DNA of 64,000 bases from Antarctobacter albus (GTDB lineage Bacteria > Pseudomonadota > Alphaproteobacteria > Rhodobacterales > Rhodobacteraceae): positions 124,001 to 188,000 of the forward strand of contig NZ_FMZI01000008.1 in the NCBI RefSeq assembly GCF_900101505.1, read 5' to 3'. The first letter of the stretch is position 1, and each line of letters opens with the position of its first letter. The notes below the pieces were generated by a model. It saw only the letters and a program-made list of their open reading frames with translations. It was not told the origin of the DNA and searched no databases. Below, in pieces: positions 1-8,868 of the stretch. The translations under genes and the position numbers were made by a program.

Positions 1-758
1 CTTTCCCGGCGTAGCCGCTGGCGGGCGATGGCCTCGTTCTTTTCGGCGGTCCTGTCCGCGCTCAGCGCCGCCTCGACGTAGTCCAGATGTGCCTCGACTG
101 CCGCCCGCGCCCCGGCGGCGTCGCGCGCCTGCAGCGCGTCGTTGATGGCGCGGTGCTGGTCCAGAAGGCTGGCCCTTGTGGTGCGTTGCTTGAACATGAC
201 CTGGCGGTTGTAGAACACGCCCTCGCGCAGCAACTGGTACATCGACCGCATCATGTGCAGCATGATGACGTTATGGCTGGCCTCGATGATCGCCAGGTGA
301 AACTCGGCGTCCAGCCCGGCCTCCTCGGCCGGGTTCCGCTTGACGTGGGCCGCCTCCATCTTGGCGAAAACCGCTGCGATCACGGCAAGATCGCTGTCGG
401 TGCCGTGAATCGCGGCGCGTTCCGCGGCCAGTCCTTCCAGGTCGCGCCGGAACGACAGGTAGTCAAAGACCGCCTCGTCGTGATTGGCGAAAAGCTGGAT
501 CAGCGGTTCGGAAAAGGCCGACCCCAGGACGCCGGTGACGAAGATGCCCGCGCTGGCCTTGGAGGTCAGCAACCCGCGCGCCTGCAGTTCCGACACTGCC
601 TCGCGCAGCGAGGGCCGCGAGACGCCGAGCTGTTCCGACAGGTCGCGTTCCGAGGGCAGGCGCTCGCCGGGGCGCAGCACACCGCGCAGGATCAGCAGTT
701 CGATCTGCCGGACAACGGTCTTCGAGAGCTTCTCGGCCTGGACTTTTTCGAAGGGCAT
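1..758 (-). CDS. GntR-family transcriptional regulator, FadR/FCD subgroup (3' end cut by window)
   Basis: Translated on the minus strand from the ATG at 758 it gives an uninterrupted frame of 252 codons that runs off the left edge, so the last residues are missing. The N-terminal part (about residues 10-75) is a GntR winged helix: a PSERDLSEQLGVSRPSLREA stretch followed by the RGLL wing. The rest (about 95-225) is the all-helical FCD ligand domain, with the Asp/His pattern DAEFHLAIIEASHN and a later QHRAI. This is the PdhR/LldR/GlcC type, which usually senses a small carboxylate. The regulated genes probably lie to the left, outside the window, so the effector cannot be named. A repeat-containing region just upstream could be its autoregulatory operator. 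Confidence 0.85.
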   Translation of the reverse strand, partial: MPFEKVQAEKLSKTVVRQIELLILRGVLRPGERLPSERDLSEQLGVSRPSLREAVSELQARGLLTSKASAGIFVTGVLGSAFSEPLIQLFANHDEAVFDYLSFRRDLEGLAAERAAIHGTDSDLAVIAAVFAKMEAAHVKRNPAEEAGLDAEFHLAIIEASHNVIMLHMMRSMYQLLREGVFYNRQVMFKQRTTRASLLDQHRAINDALQARDAAGARAAVEAHLDYVEAALSADRTAEKNEAIARQRLRRE

Positions 759-774
759 CGCGCGTTCCTTCCGC

Positions 775-812
775 TGGTCAGGAGAAGTTACCAAAACCGA
801 CCGGTTGTTACC
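775..812 (-). promoter_or_regulatory. Possible operator/promoter region of the GntR regulator
   Basis: Between the moaE stop and the regulator ATG at 758 there are two direct repeats GTTACC (787-792 and 807-812), 20 bases apart, plus a TGGT at 775-778 that mirrors the ACCA ends. On the coding strand this reads as two TGGTAAC half-sites. FCD-type GntR proteins usually bind TGGT...ACCA-like sites near their own gene. The assignment is inference from position and half-site similarity. Confidence 0.3.
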
Positions 813-1251
813 ACCGCCGCAACGCGTCCTCGTCCTCGTCCCGCGCCGCGACCCAAGCCCTTGATTCCGCGCTGAATTCTTTTTTCCAGAACGGCGCCCG
901 CGACTTCAGGTAGTCCATCAGGAACTCCGCCGCCTCGAAGGCATCCTTGCGGTGCGGCGCCGCCGTCGCGACCATCATGATCTGTTCACCGGGTTCCATC
1001 CGGCCATGACGGTGGATCACCAGCACATCCCCCAGCGCCCAACGCTCGACCGCCTCTTTGGCAATCTTTTCAAGGGCTTTCTCGGTCATGCCGGGATAGT
1101 GCTCGATCTCCATCGCCTCCAGCCCGCCGCCCTGCAGGTCTCGGACGATGCCGGTGAAGGTGACGACCGCGCCCATGTCGTGCCGACCCGCGGCAAAGCC
1201 CGCCGCCTCGGCGCCGAAATCGAACGGGGCCTCCTGAACTACGACACGCAT
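808..1251 (-). CDS. moaE: Molybdopterin synthase catalytic subunit MoaE
   Basis: 147 residues, full length for MoaE. It forms a heterotetramer with MoaD and inserts two sulfurs into precursor Z to make molybdopterin in the cytoplasm. Family motifs are in order: GAVVTFTGIVRD (about 27-38), the HYPGMTEKAL segment, VLVIHRHGRMEPGE (about 76-89), the substrate-binding HRKDAFEA and the C-terminal LKSRAPFWKKE with the conserved lysines. It lies directly downstream of moaD with 5 bases between them, at the end of a pgsA-moaD-moaE unit. Confidence 0.95.
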   Translation of the reverse strand: MRVVVQEAPFDFGAEAAGFAAGRHDMGAVVTFTGIVRDLQGGGLEAMEIEHYPGMTEKALEKIAKEAVERWALGDVLVIHRHGRMEPGEQIMMVATAAPHRKDAFEAAEFLMDYLKSRAPFWKKEFSAESRAWVAARDEDEDALRRW

Positions 1252-1256
1252 GGCCC

Positions 1257-1502
1257 TCAGCCCCCGGTCATCGGCGGAAAGAAGGCCACTTCGCGCACCC
1301 CCGCCAGCGGGGCATCGAAATCCGTCAGTTCCTGGTCGACGGCCACGCGCAGGGCGCTCAGGTCTTCGAAGGCGGCGGCATAGCGGTCTTCGCGCGCGCG
1401 CAGTTCCTCGACCAGCGCGGCCACGGTCGCGGCCTCGGTCTCGACCTTTTCGCGGGGCAGACCGATCCTTTCGCGCACCCAGGCAAAATACAGCACGTCC
1501 AT
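1257..1502 (-). CDS. moaD: Molybdopterin synthase sulfur carrier subunit MoaD
   Basis: 81 residues, a ThiS/MoaD-type ubiquitin-fold protein ending in the Gly-Gly tail that is thiocarboxylated by MoeB-type enzymes. The final FFPPMTGG and the YFAWVRERIG start are typical. The ATG overlaps the pgsA stop by one base (TGATG on the minus strand), so translation is probably coupled to pgsA. MoaE follows immediately. Confidence 0.93.
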   Translation of the reverse strand: MDVLYFAWVRERIGLPREKVETEAATVAALVEELRAREDRYAAAFEDLSALRVAVDQELTDFDAPLAGVREVAFFPPMTGG

Positions 1503-2167
1503 CAGCGATCCTCCTTAAGAAAGGGCAAGGCCTTGCGGAAATAGTCCCACCCCGTGATCAGCGTCAGCGCGGCGGCAATCCAGAGCAGGGTCAGCCCGCC
1601 TTTGCCGGACCAGATCATGCCCTGCAGTTTCCACCGCAAGCCCATCTCGTCCTCGATCTCACCGTCGAGAATCTGGCCGATGATCTGGTCATCCATGCCC
1701 ATGCTCGACATGACAAGGTAGTGCTCAAACACGCCTTGTGCAAAGAGCACCGCGATGGCCACCATCTGCGCGGTGGTCTTCCACTTGGCCAGCTTGGTGA
1801 CTTTCAGCGTTCCGGCGGTGTCGCCCAGGTACTCCCGCAGGCCCGAGACAAAGACCTCGCGGAAGAGGATCACAGTGGCCGGCAGGACCAGCCAGGGCGA
1901 CCAGGAGGAAAACCCGACGATCACCATCAGCGCGATGACCACCATCGCCTTGTCCGCGATCGGGTCCAGCATGGCGCCCAGCTTGGTTTCCTGTTGCCAG
2001 CTGCGCGCCAGGTGGCCGTCCAGCCAGTCCGTCACCGCGGCCCCCAGGAAGAGGATCAGCGCGGCCCAGTCCGCCAGGGGGCGCGAGAAATACAGGAACA
2101 TCACCGCAACGCCGGGCGCGGCGAGCAGGCGCAGGATGGTGAGAAGGTTGGGCAATGTCAGTTTCAT
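1502..2167 (-). CDS. pgsA: CDP-diacylglycerol--glycerol-3-phosphate 3-phosphatidyltransferase
   Basis: 221 residues from the ATG at 2167; an upstream in-frame start exists, but the membrane protein proper begins MKLTLPNLLTILR. It makes phosphatidylglycerol phosphate from CDP-diacylglycerol and sn-glycerol 3-phosphate in the inner membrane. The CDP-alcohol phosphotransferase signature D-x2-D-G-x2-A-R-x8-G-x3-D-x3-D is complete (VTDWLDGHLARS ... GAMLDPIAD, about residues 45-72). Several hydrophobic segments follow. It heads the pgsA-moaD-moaE unit; in related genomes uvrC often precedes it, but here a divergent gene does. Confidence 0.95.
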   Translation of the reverse strand: MKLTLPNLLTILRLLAAPGVAVMFLYFSRPLADWAALILFLGAAVTDWLDGHLARSWQQETKLGAMLDPIADKAMVVIALMVIVGFSSWSPWLVLPATVILFREVFVSGLREYLGDTAGTLKVTKLAKWKTTAQMVAIAVLFAQGVFEHYLVMSSMGMDDQIIGQILDGEIEDEMGLRWKLQGMIWSGKGGLTLLWIAAALTLITGWDYFRKALPFLKEDR

Positions 2168-2259
2168 CGCAGCCTCTCTATCCGGTTCTCGGGGAAGGGG
2201 GAAGGCTTGCACGCACTGTCCCGACACCCCACCTTTGGGTGAGGCAAAGCGGGGGCAAC

Positions 2260-2646
2260 ATGCGTGGACTCATCCTGGCGGGACTTCTTTCGGCGCTTGT
2301 CCCGGGCGCCTGGGCGGGCATGACCCTGCATCCTGAAAATGCGCGCTGGGTGCTGCAGAGCATGGGCGGCGCGTCGGTGGATTTCGACGCCTCGCTGGAC
2401 CTGACCACACCGGGCACGGTGAACGGCAAGGCGCCCTGCAACAGTTTTGGCGGCAAGGTCGAAGGGGCATGGCCCGATCTGAGTTTTGGCCCGTTGCGGA
2501 TGACCCGCCGGGCCTGCCCCGAGTTGGCACAGGAACACGCCTTCGTCATGGCGCTGCAGCAGGTGACGCAGGCCGAATTGCGCGACGACCAACTGGTATT
2601 GCGCGACGCGGCGGGCGTCGAGCTGGTGTTCAGCCCCGCGCCCTGA
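2260..2646 (+). CDS. HslJ/META-domain secreted protein
   Basis: 128 residues from the ATG at 2260, where a signal peptide (about 1-19, ending GAWA) begins. The mature part has META/HslJ features: W-x-L near the start, the [11 protein letters not shown] loop with a cysteine (about 47-57), and a second RRACPE cysteine (about 77-82), which probably pair in the periplasm. HslJ-type proteins are linked to heat or novobiocin resistance in enterics; the role here is unknown. The gene is divergent from pgsA and its 3' end overlaps the convergent recO 3' end by 17 bases. Confidence 0.75.
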   Translation: MRGLILAGLLSALVPGAWAGMTLHPENARWVLQSMGGASVDFDASLDLTTPGTVNGKAPCNSFGGKVEGAWPDLSFGPLRMTRRACPELAQEHAFVMALQQVTQAELRDDQLVLRDAAGVELVFSPAP

Positions 2647-3355
2647 GCCGGGCGATCAGGGCGGCCCGCGCGGGTGGCAGAGGTTTGTCCCGCAATTCCG
2701 CCGCCAGCCGGTTTTCCATGAAGAACCCGGTCGTTTCCAAGGCGGTCAGGATTTCTTCATCCCCGGCCTCGCCCTCGCCCCGCAGGACCGGCGGCAGGGG
2801 CAGCAGCCGGTCGGCCCATTCCCCGGCGCCCAGGGCGGTGACAGCCCTTCCCGACCGGGGCGAGACATAGTCCAGCCCCTCGATCGCGCCGGTGACCGCG
2901 CATTGCGTCAGGTCGAGGCCGAAGCCCAGTTCCTCCAGCAGCGCCAGTTCCCATTGCAGGTAGGCCAGGGGCCAGAGATCCGGGCGATCCAGCAGATCCA
3001 GTAGTTTTTCGGACCTGTCGTAAAGCGCGGGGTGTGGTTCACGTTCGGGCAGGCAAAAGGCCAGCAGCGCGGTGACCGCGTTGAGCCCGGCCAGCGCCAG
3101 CCGGTCCCCCAGCGCGGCGGCGGCGCGCGAGCGTTCAGGCTCGGCGGTGAAACTGCCGATGTGATCCTCGAGCCGCGCCCGCCACGACAGGTCGAGCTGG
3201 GCGCCGGGTTGCAGATGCGGCGCCAGCTTGCGCGAGGTGCCGCCCCGCAACACGCCTGCATGACGACCATGTTGCGGCGTGAAGACCTCGAGGATCAGCG
3301 AGGTCTCGCCGTGTTTCCGCGTGTTGAGAAGAATGCCCGTGTCGCGCCAGTCCAT
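2630..3355 (-). CDS. recO: DNA repair protein RecO
   Basis: 241 residues from the ATG at 3355 ([17 protein letters not shown]...). RecO mediates RecA loading in the RecFOR gap-repair pathway. The N-terminal OB fold (about 1-80) has the typical [23 protein letters not shown] segment (shown here only in part as a family hallmark), followed by the helical domain with the DLTQCAVTG region in place of the zinc cluster found in some homologues. An alternative longer frame extends upstream to 3631, but it runs through the GC hairpin repeat and looks non-coding. It lies at the end of the era - DUF1491 - recO series. Confidence 0.92.
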   Translation of the reverse strand: MDWRDTGILLNTRKHGETSLILEVFTPQHGRHAGVLRGGTSRKLAPHLQPGAQLDLSWRARLEDHIGSFTAEPERSRAAAALGDRLALAGLNAVTALLAFCLPEREPHPALYDRSEKLLDLLDRPDLWPLAYLQWELALLEELGFGLDLTQCAVTGAIEGLDYVSPRSGRAVTALGAGEWADRLLPLPPVLRGEGEAGDEEILTALETTGFFMENRLAAELRDKPLPPARAALIARLRARG

Positions 3356-3434
3356 GCAGTGAAAGATCGGCCCGCGCGCGCCGATTGGCAAGCCGTGATC
3401 CAAATGTGCAGCCTGCGGCTGCGCAGGGTGTCTC

Positions 3435-3482
3435 GGCCCCTTTGCGGGGCCTCGGGCAGGGGTATTTCTGCCAAGAAGAAGC
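3435..3482 (+). repeat. Intergenic GC hairpin + GGTATTT...AAGAAG element, copy A
   Basis: A GGCCCC-tttgc-GGGGCC hairpin (3435-3451) is followed by GGTATTTCTGCCAAGAAGAA (3461-3480). The same composite occurs four more times in this window (21913, 26119, 45931 and 61742). It fills the gap between the DUF1491 stop and the recO start. Confidence 0.7.
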
Positions 3483-3489
3483 CTGCTGG

Positions 3490-3819
3490 TCAGGCCAGGG
3501 TGGGATCGTCGAGCAGGTGGCGGCCAAGGCGGTCCTCGACCTCGATCACCCAGAGGTCTGGATCGAAACGGCGCTGGCGGGTGATCGTCTCGTCGACCTC
3601 TGCTTCTTGGCCGGAGGTGAGGTCGGTCCACTTGCGGTCGCCGCTGGCGAGGTCGAAGCCGCGGGTGAAGGCGCGGGCCTGACCGTCGAGCGTGTTGAGC
3701 TTGACCAGGACGGCGCCGGCGGTGTCGTCGCCGTGGGCGGTGACGAAGGCGGGAATGTCCATCAGACGCAGGCGCGCCAGGTAGGCATCCACCCAGAACC
3801 GCGCGGTCAGCCGCGCCAT
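3490..3819 (-). CDS. DUF1491 family protein
   Basis: 109 residues, matching the size of the DUF1491 family found in alphaproteobacteria, often next to era. It begins [18 protein letters not shown] and ends in a [14 protein letters not shown] segment. There is no signal peptide and no membrane segment, so it is a small cytoplasmic protein of unknown function. Its ATG overlaps the era stop by one base (TGATG), indicating translational coupling to era. Confidence 0.85.
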   Translation of the reverse strand: MARLTARFWVDAYLARLRLMDIPAFVTAHGDDTAGAVLVKLNTLDGQARAFTRGFDLASGDRKWTDLTSGQEAEVDETITRQRRFDPDLWVIEVEDRLGRHLLDDPTLA

Positions 3820-4727
3820 CAGGCGTTGCCGTCGCGGAAGTCGAGCCCCATTTCCGAGTAGCGCTCCGCCTCTTCGAGCCAGTTCTCGCGGACCTTGACC
3901 TGCAGGAAGAGGTGGATGGGACGACCGAGGAATTCGGTCAGTTCCTCGCGGGCGGCCTTGGAGATGGCCTTGATCGTCTCGCCCTTGTGGCCCAGGACGA
4001 TGCCCTTGTGGCCGTCGCGGGCGACATAGATCACCTGGTCGATGCGGGCCGAGCCGTCCTTGCGCTCTTCCCAGTTCTCGGTCTCGACGGTCAGCTGGTA
4101 GGGCAGTTCCTGGTGCAGGCGCAGTGTCAGCTTCTCGCGCGTGATCTCGGCGGCGATCATGCGCATCGGCAGGTCTGCGATCTGGTCTTCGGGGTAGAGC
4201 CAGGGGCTTTCGGGCATTTCGTCGGCGAGCCAGTGGCGCAGGTCCTCGATCCCGTAGCCCTTTTCAGCGGAGATCATGAAGGTCCGGGCAAATTCGTAAC
4301 GCTCGTTCATGGCCTGGGTCAGGGCCAGGAGGGCAGGCGCCTCGACGCGGTCGATCTTGTTGATGGCGAGGGCAACGGTGCGGTTCCGAGGCAGGTCCTT
4401 CAGGCCTTCGAGGATGCTCTCGACGCCTTCGGTGATGCCGCGGTGCGCCTCGATCAGCAGCACGATGACATCGGCATCCGCCGCGCCGCCCCAGGCGGCG
4501 GCCACCATCGCGCGGTCCAGCCGGCGGCGCGGTTTGAACAGGCCCGGCGTGTCGACGAAGACCAGCTGGCTGTCGCCCTCCATCGCGACGCCACGGATGC
4601 GGGCGCGGGTGGTCTGGACCTTGTGGGTCACGATGCTGACCTTGGCCCCCACCATCGCGTTGGTGAGGGTGGATTTGCCTGCGTTGGGCTCTCCGATCAG
4701 GGCGATGAAGCCGGCGCGTGTGGTCAT
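3819..4727 (-). CDS. era: GTPase Era
   Basis: 302 residues, normal for Era, the essential GTPase that binds 16S rRNA and assists 30S maturation. The G domain has G1 GEPNAGKST (about 12-20), G3 DTPG, G4 NKID and the SAEKGYG G5. The C-terminal KH domain carries [17 protein letters not shown], with the GxxG-like loop HKGE. It is followed by DUF1491 with overlapping stop and start codons. The usual rnc neighbour is separated here by an EamA transporter gene. Confidence 0.97.
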   Translation of the reverse strand: MTTRAGFIALIGEPNAGKSTLTNAMVGAKVSIVTHKVQTTRARIRGVAMEGDSQLVFVDTPGLFKPRRRLDRAMVAAAWGGAADADVIVLLIEAHRGITEGVESILEGLKDLPRNRTVALAINKIDRVEAPALLALTQAMNERYEFARTFMISAEKGYGIEDLRHWLADEMPESPWLYPEDQIADLPMRMIAAEITREKLTLRLHQELPYQLTVETENWEERKDGSARIDQVIYVARDGHKGIVLGHKGETIKAISKAAREELTEFLGRPIHLFLQVKVRENWLEEAERYSEMGLDFRDGNA

Positions 4728-4815
4728 GACAGATCTGTCCGAATGCGATTTCGAAGTGCCTCCCCTAGGCCAGATGAGGCGTCAAGGCCAGAGGATTCGC
4801 ATGTGGCGGGCGGTC

Positions 4816-5706
4816 TCAGGGGGCTGCGCGGCTGATGGTGGTCCGTTTCCGCCCGTCGCGCCAGAGCGAATAAATGCCCGAGGCGACGATCAGCGCCGCG
4901 CCACTCAGGGTCATCGTGTCGGGGCGTTCGCCGAAGACCGTGTAGGCCAGGACCAGCGCCACCAGCAGGCGCGAATAGCGGAAGGGGGCCACGACAGAGA
5001 CCTCGCCGGTGCGCATGGCGGTGGTGAGCGCGGTATAGCCGATCACCCCGGCCACGGCCGTGCCGCAGATCATCGCCGTGGCGGGCAGGGTCGGCAGGCT
5101 GGGCGCAGGTTCGAAGGTCATGATGACGAGGCCCGCGAAGGTGACCACGGCAAAGCCCAGCACACCCAGTTGCGACGGGCGGATATGGGCGGGCGCGGTG
5201 CGGGTGGCCACGTCGCGGCCCGCGAAACCGATCATGCCGAGCAGGGCAAAGACGGCGTTGGGTTCGATCCCCGAGGGCGAGGGGCGGATGATCAGCAGCA
5301 CACCGGCAAATCCCACGGCGGTGGCCAGCCAGCGGTGCGGCCCGATGCGTTCGCCCAGGATCAGCCCGGCCGAGAGCATGACCACCAGCGGCGCGGCCTG
5401 CAGGATGGCCGAGGTGGTCGAGAGCGGCGTATAGGCCAGGCTGAGGGCAAAGAAGAGCCGACCCAGGATCTCGAACCCGGTGCGGATCAGCAGTCCCTTT
5501 TGCAGGTAGGCCGAATCCCAGAGCGGCACGCCGCGACGGCGGGCCTGGACGGCGTAGATCGTCATCGCCAGCAGGCCGAACTGGACCGTGCCCAGACCTG
5601 GTGAAATGCCGCCGGTGCCGGTTGCTGCCTTGAAAAAGGCATCCTCGACCCCGAAGCCGAGCATGGCGAGCATCATCCAGAGGCTGCCTTTTAGATTGTC
5701 GGTCAT
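4816..5706 (-). CDS. EamA/DMT-family inner-membrane transporter
   Basis: 296 residues from the ATG at 5706, which has an AGGGG ribosome site about 7 bases upstream. About ten hydrophobic segments form two EamA repeats. Hallmarks are LGFGVEDAFFKAATG near the N-terminus, the PLVVMLSAGLILGE segment closing the first repeat and the RLLVALVLAYTVFGERPD segment in the second. The family exports metabolites or amino acids; the substrate cannot be inferred. It interrupts the conserved rnc-era pair. Confidence 0.88.
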   Translation of the reverse strand: MTDNLKGSLWMMLAMLGFGVEDAFFKAATGTGGISPGLGTVQFGLLAMTIYAVQARRRGVPLWDSAYLQKGLLIRTGFEILGRLFFALSLAYTPLSTTSAILQAAPLVVMLSAGLILGERIGPHRWLATAVGFAGVLLIIRPSPSGIEPNAVFALLGMIGFAGRDVATRTAPAHIRPSQLGVLGFAVVTFAGLVIMTFEPAPSLPTLPATAMICGTAVAGVIGYTALTTAMRTGEVSVVAPFRYSRLLVALVLAYTVFGERPDTMTLSGAALIVASGIYSLWRDGRKRTTISRAAP

Positions 5707-5816
5707 GCGTGACCCCTGCGTTGAGATGCGTATAGCGGTACAGCGCATTCATCCGGTGGACCAGAGTCTGCGTTCGGGGCAGGCTGTTTGCGGCTGTCGG
5801 GGGTCGCGCAGGTCTT

Positions 5817-6250
5817 TTGGCATCTGGTGGACTGTCTGATCTGCCTCGGGTTCGGGATGAAATGGGTGCGTTTCGGCGTGCCGACGGTGTCACGTATCTG
5901 CATGCTGGAAGAGCAGGTGCATATCCATCCGGGGGACACGGGGACCATCGGGCCGTCACCGACTGGATGCGGTCCGGGGTCTTGCCCCTTGCCGAGGCAC
6001 TGGCCTCTCCAGAAGCGGTCGAACAGCGGTGCGCCGGGCGTCTCGGGCAGGAACCGCAGGCCGAACCGCGCTATCTGGCGCTTCGGATCTGGCAGGCGCG
6101 GGATATGGAACCGCCCGGTGTCATGCGTGACATGTGCGAAATGCTGTCAGGGAAGGGCTTTGAACAGGAGCAGCCGCGGGCTTTTGACCGGGCACTGCGC
6201 GCTTCGTCTGAGGCGGTGGCCCTCTTGCGGGGAGAGCGGGCGGGTGTTGG
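5817..6250 (+). pseudogene. Possible gene remnant in the DMT-rnc gap (weak)
   Basis: About 545 bases between the transporter start and the rnc stop hold no intact gene. One plus frame reads like real protein over roughly 5950-6240, with segments such as PLAEALASPEAVEQR and PRYLALRIWQARDMEPP, mostly G or C at third positions. It has no stop of its own before running antisense through rnc, so at best it is a 3'-truncated remnant. I recognise no family. Confidence 0.25.
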
Positions 6251-6251
6251 C

Positions 6252-6932
6252 TCAGGCGGTCAGCTTGTCCAGCAGCATACGGGCGGCCATCTGTTCGGCC
6301 TGGCGTTTGCTGCCTGCTGTGGCCTCGGCAGAGGTGCCGTCGGGCAGGCGCACCTCGATGGTGAAGACCGGAGCATGATCCGGACCGCTGCGGGCGGTTT
6401 CGACATACTTGGGCGGCTGGTGGCCGCGCGCCTGAGCCCATTCCTGCAAGGCGGTCTTGGCATCCTTGGCGTCTTCCTCGACCGCGTCGATGCGCTTGTC
6501 CCAGAGCCGCAGGATCAGGGCGCGTGCCGCCTCGAACCCGGCGTCCAGGTAGACTGCGGCAATCACCGCCTCCATCGCGTCACCCAAAAGCGCCATCTTG
6601 CGCCGCCCGCCGGACAGCTGTTCCGACCGCCCCAGTTTCAGCGCGTTGCCGATGCCGACCTCGCGCGCGACATCGGCGCAGGTTTCCTTCCGCACCAGCG
6701 CGTTGAAGCGGGGTGCCATCTGGCCCTCCGTGGCGGCGCGGTCGCGTTCCAAGAGCGCCTCCGCCATGACCAGTCCCAGCACCCGGTCGCCGAGGAATTC
6801 CAGCCGCTGGTTGTCCTCGCGCCCCGGCCCGGACATCGATGCATGGGTGACGGCGCGGCGCAGCAGGCGCGGGTCGGCAAAACGGTGGCCCAGCGACTCC
6901 TGCAGGGCGATGAGTTCGGCGGATACCTTCAT
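6252..6932 (-). CDS. rnc: Ribonuclease III
   Basis: 226 residues, full length. It cleaves double-stranded RNA, including rRNA precursors. The RNase III signature [14 protein letters not shown] (about 41-54) and the second acidic cluster [14 protein letters not shown] (about 117-130) are intact. A double-stranded RNA-binding domain follows (about 155-225, with the [15 protein letters not shown] helix). Its ATG overlaps the stop of the preceding signal peptidase gene (6929-6932), placing rnc third in a lepB - lepB2 - rnc operon. Confidence 0.97.
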   Translation of the reverse strand: MKVSAELIALQESLGHRFADPRLLRRAVTHASMSGPGREDNQRLEFLGDRVLGLVMAEALLERDRAATEGQMAPRFNALVRKETCADVAREVGIGNALKLGRSEQLSGGRRKMALLGDAMEAVIAAVYLDAGFEAARALILRLWDKRIDAVEEDAKDAKTALQEWAQARGHQPPKYVETARSGPDHAPVFTIEVRLPDGTSAEATAGSKRQAEQMAARMLLDKLTA

Positions 6933-7897
6933 TCGACTGTCCTTAGCAGGCGCCCTTCGCGCCCTTCCTGCGAATAGAGCACCAGACGCACCCGGCCTGC
7001 AACATGGGCCAGGGGAACCAGCCCGACGCCACCCAATCCTTGCGTGATGCGGCTGTCCAGCGAGTTGTCGCGGTTGTCGCCAAGGACAAAGAGGTGGCCT
7101 TCGGGGATGCGGAATTCGACGGTGTCGTCGGTGCGTTGCGTGCCGATGTTCAGCACGGTGTAGGTGGCGCCGCCGGGCAGGGTTTCACGTGCCGCCTGCT
7201 TGATGCAAGGGGCGCCGGGGGCCGTCGGGGTCAGGCAACGCGGACGGGTCCCGATGGCCGTGGGGCGGTTCGGTTCGCTCCAGTCCGGGGCCGGGGCCTG
7301 CGGCACGGGTGTGCCGTTCAGCATCACCTGACCGTCGCGCATCTGCACCCGGTCGCCGGGCAGCCCGATCACCCGCTTGAGAAAATCCTGCCCGCTGACC
7401 GGATGCCGAAAGACCACCACCGCCCCTCGCTCTGGCGCTGTGAGGCTGCGGGTGGCCAGGGCGTAGTCGCCCGGTTGCAGGGTGGGCGACATGCTGCCGG
7501 TGGGGATGATGTAGGGCGCCCAGGCCACGCGGCTGGCGATCAGGGCGACCATGACCCAGACGAGCGCCCGGCCCGCCTGGCTGAAGGGACCCGGCACCGC
7601 ATCGGGCCTGTTGCGGCGCACCGCCATGATTGCCACCAGCGCAAGCGAGACCAGCGGCACCGCCAGCCCCCACATCCACCAGCCGGACCAACCCATGGCG
7701 CGCAAACGCCGCCGTGCATGACCCCAGAACAAAAGGGTGGCCGCCGCCGCGGCCAGTGCCACACCCGCCCCGGCGGGGCTGAGCGGAGGGACCTGCGCCT
7801 GCGCCACCATCAGGCCCACCACCAGCGCGGCGGCCAGAACGAAACCGGCGCGGCCGGTCAGGCCGCGCCAGTCGAGGGCTGCAGTCAGAAAGCTCAC
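6929..7897 (-). CDS. Second signal peptidase I, fused to an N-terminal DUF805-like membrane domain
   Basis: 322 residues. Residues about 1-120 are a membrane domain with three to four hydrophobic segments and DUF805-type landmarks: GRAGF near 15-19 and [13 protein letters not shown] (62-74), followed by a PLV segment. The C-terminal part is a complete S26 peptidase: [10 protein letters not shown] with Ser135 as nucleophile, [11 protein letters not shown] with Lys174 as general base, and [12 protein letters not shown] near 272-283. It is translationally coupled by ATGA overlaps to lepB before and rnc after. It probably processes preproteins or a special subset of substrates; this is inferred, since lepB itself is intact. 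Confidence 0.88.
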   Translation of the reverse strand: MSFLTAALDWRGLTGRAGFVLAAALVVGLMVAQAQVPPLSPAGAGVALAAAAATLLFWGHARRRLRAMGWSGWWMWGLAVPLVSLALVAIMAVRRNRPDAVPGPFSQAGRALVWVMVALIASRVAWAPYIIPTGSMSPTLQPGDYALATRSLTAPERGAVVVFRHPVSGQDFLKRVIGLPGDRVQMRDGQVMLNGTPVPQAPAPDWSEPNRPTAIGTRPRCLTPTAPGAPCIKQAARETLPGGATYTVLNIGTQRTDDTVEFRIPEGHLFVLGDNRDNSLDSRITQGLGGVGLVPLAHVAGRVRLVLYSQEGREGRLLRTVE

Positions 7898-8727
7898 TCG
7901 ATTACTTGGAAATACCGGTCGCTGCGCCAGGTCCAGAAAAACAGCATCGAGCGTCCGGCGGAGGAGAACATGATCCGATCCGCCCGGCCGATCAGGTTTT
8001 CATAGGGAACAAAGCCGACCCCGTTGGCGATATTGGGCACGCGGCTGTCCGAAGAATTGTCGCGGTTGTCCCCCATGAAGAAGTAGTGCCCTTCGGGAAC
8101 CGTGTAGACCGGGGTATTGTCGGATCCCTGCATGCCGATGTTCAGGATCGAATGGCTGACACCATTGGGCAGCGTCTCGATCAGCTTTTCCTTGATGCAG
8201 GTGGCGCCGTCGCCGACCGTGCCGTTGGAACAGCGCGGCCGCAGGCCCTGCGGCCCCTGCGGCGCGGCCAGTTCCTCGAACGTGCCGTCGGGGGTCAGTT
8301 CGACCGGGGCGCCGTTGATGTGCAGCACGCCGTTGCGCATCTGGATGCGTTCGCCTGGCAGGCCGACCAGCCGCTTGATGAAATCGCGGCCCGACACCGG
8401 GTGGCGGAACACGACCACGTCACCACGCTTGGGCTCTCCGCCAAAGAGGCGCTTGTTGTCGCCATCGGCCCAGCCGCAGAAATCCTGCGCATCGACGTTG
8501 ATGCCAAAGCGCGGGATGATGATCGAGGGGCAGGAGGCGTAGGAATAGCCATAGGCCATCTTGTTGACGAAAAGGAAATCGCCGATCAGCAGCGTGTCCT
8601 TCATTGACCCCGAGGGGATCCAGAAGGGCTGGAACAGGAAGGTGCGGAAAACGCCCGCGATCAGCAGCGCGTAGACCACCGTCTTGATGGTCTCGACAAG
8701 ACCGCCCTTCTTTTCTTCCTTCGCCAT
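7894..8727 (-). CDS. lepB: Signal peptidase I
   Basis: 277 residues from the ATG at 8727 (MAKEEKKGG). It removes signal peptides from secreted preproteins at the outer face of the inner membrane. There is one N-terminal membrane segment (about 15-32), followed by IPSGSMKDTLLIGD with Ser41, then RDFIKRLVGLPGE with Lys119, and box E GDNRDNSSDSR. A CSNG...TCIKE insertion resembles that of other alphaproteobacterial LepB proteins. The next gene, a second signal peptidase, starts within its last four bases. A divergent plus-strand gene begins 141 bases upstream. Confidence 0.96.
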   Translation of the reverse strand: MAKEEKKGGLVETIKTVVYALLIAGVFRTFLFQPFWIPSGSMKDTLLIGDFLFVNKMAYGYSYASCPSIIIPRFGINVDAQDFCGWADGDNKRLFGGEPKRGDVVVFRHPVSGRDFIKRLVGLPGERIQMRNGVLHINGAPVELTPDGTFEELAAPQGPQGLRPRCSNGTVGDGATCIKEKLIETLPNGVSHSILNIGMQGSDNTPVYTVPEGHYFFMGDNRDNSSDSRVPNIANGVGFVPYENLIGRADRIMFSSAGRSMLFFWTWRSDRYFQVIE

Positions 8728-8868
8728 GTGATCTGCCCTTTGCCTCACCTGTCCGGCGCTTCATGGGCGGCGGGGCAGGGCGTGTCAAGGCGGGAGGGCC
8801 GGGCGTTGACCGGGCAGGGCGGCGCTTGCTACGGTTTGTGAATTGTCGGATCTATCCGGGATTTCATC

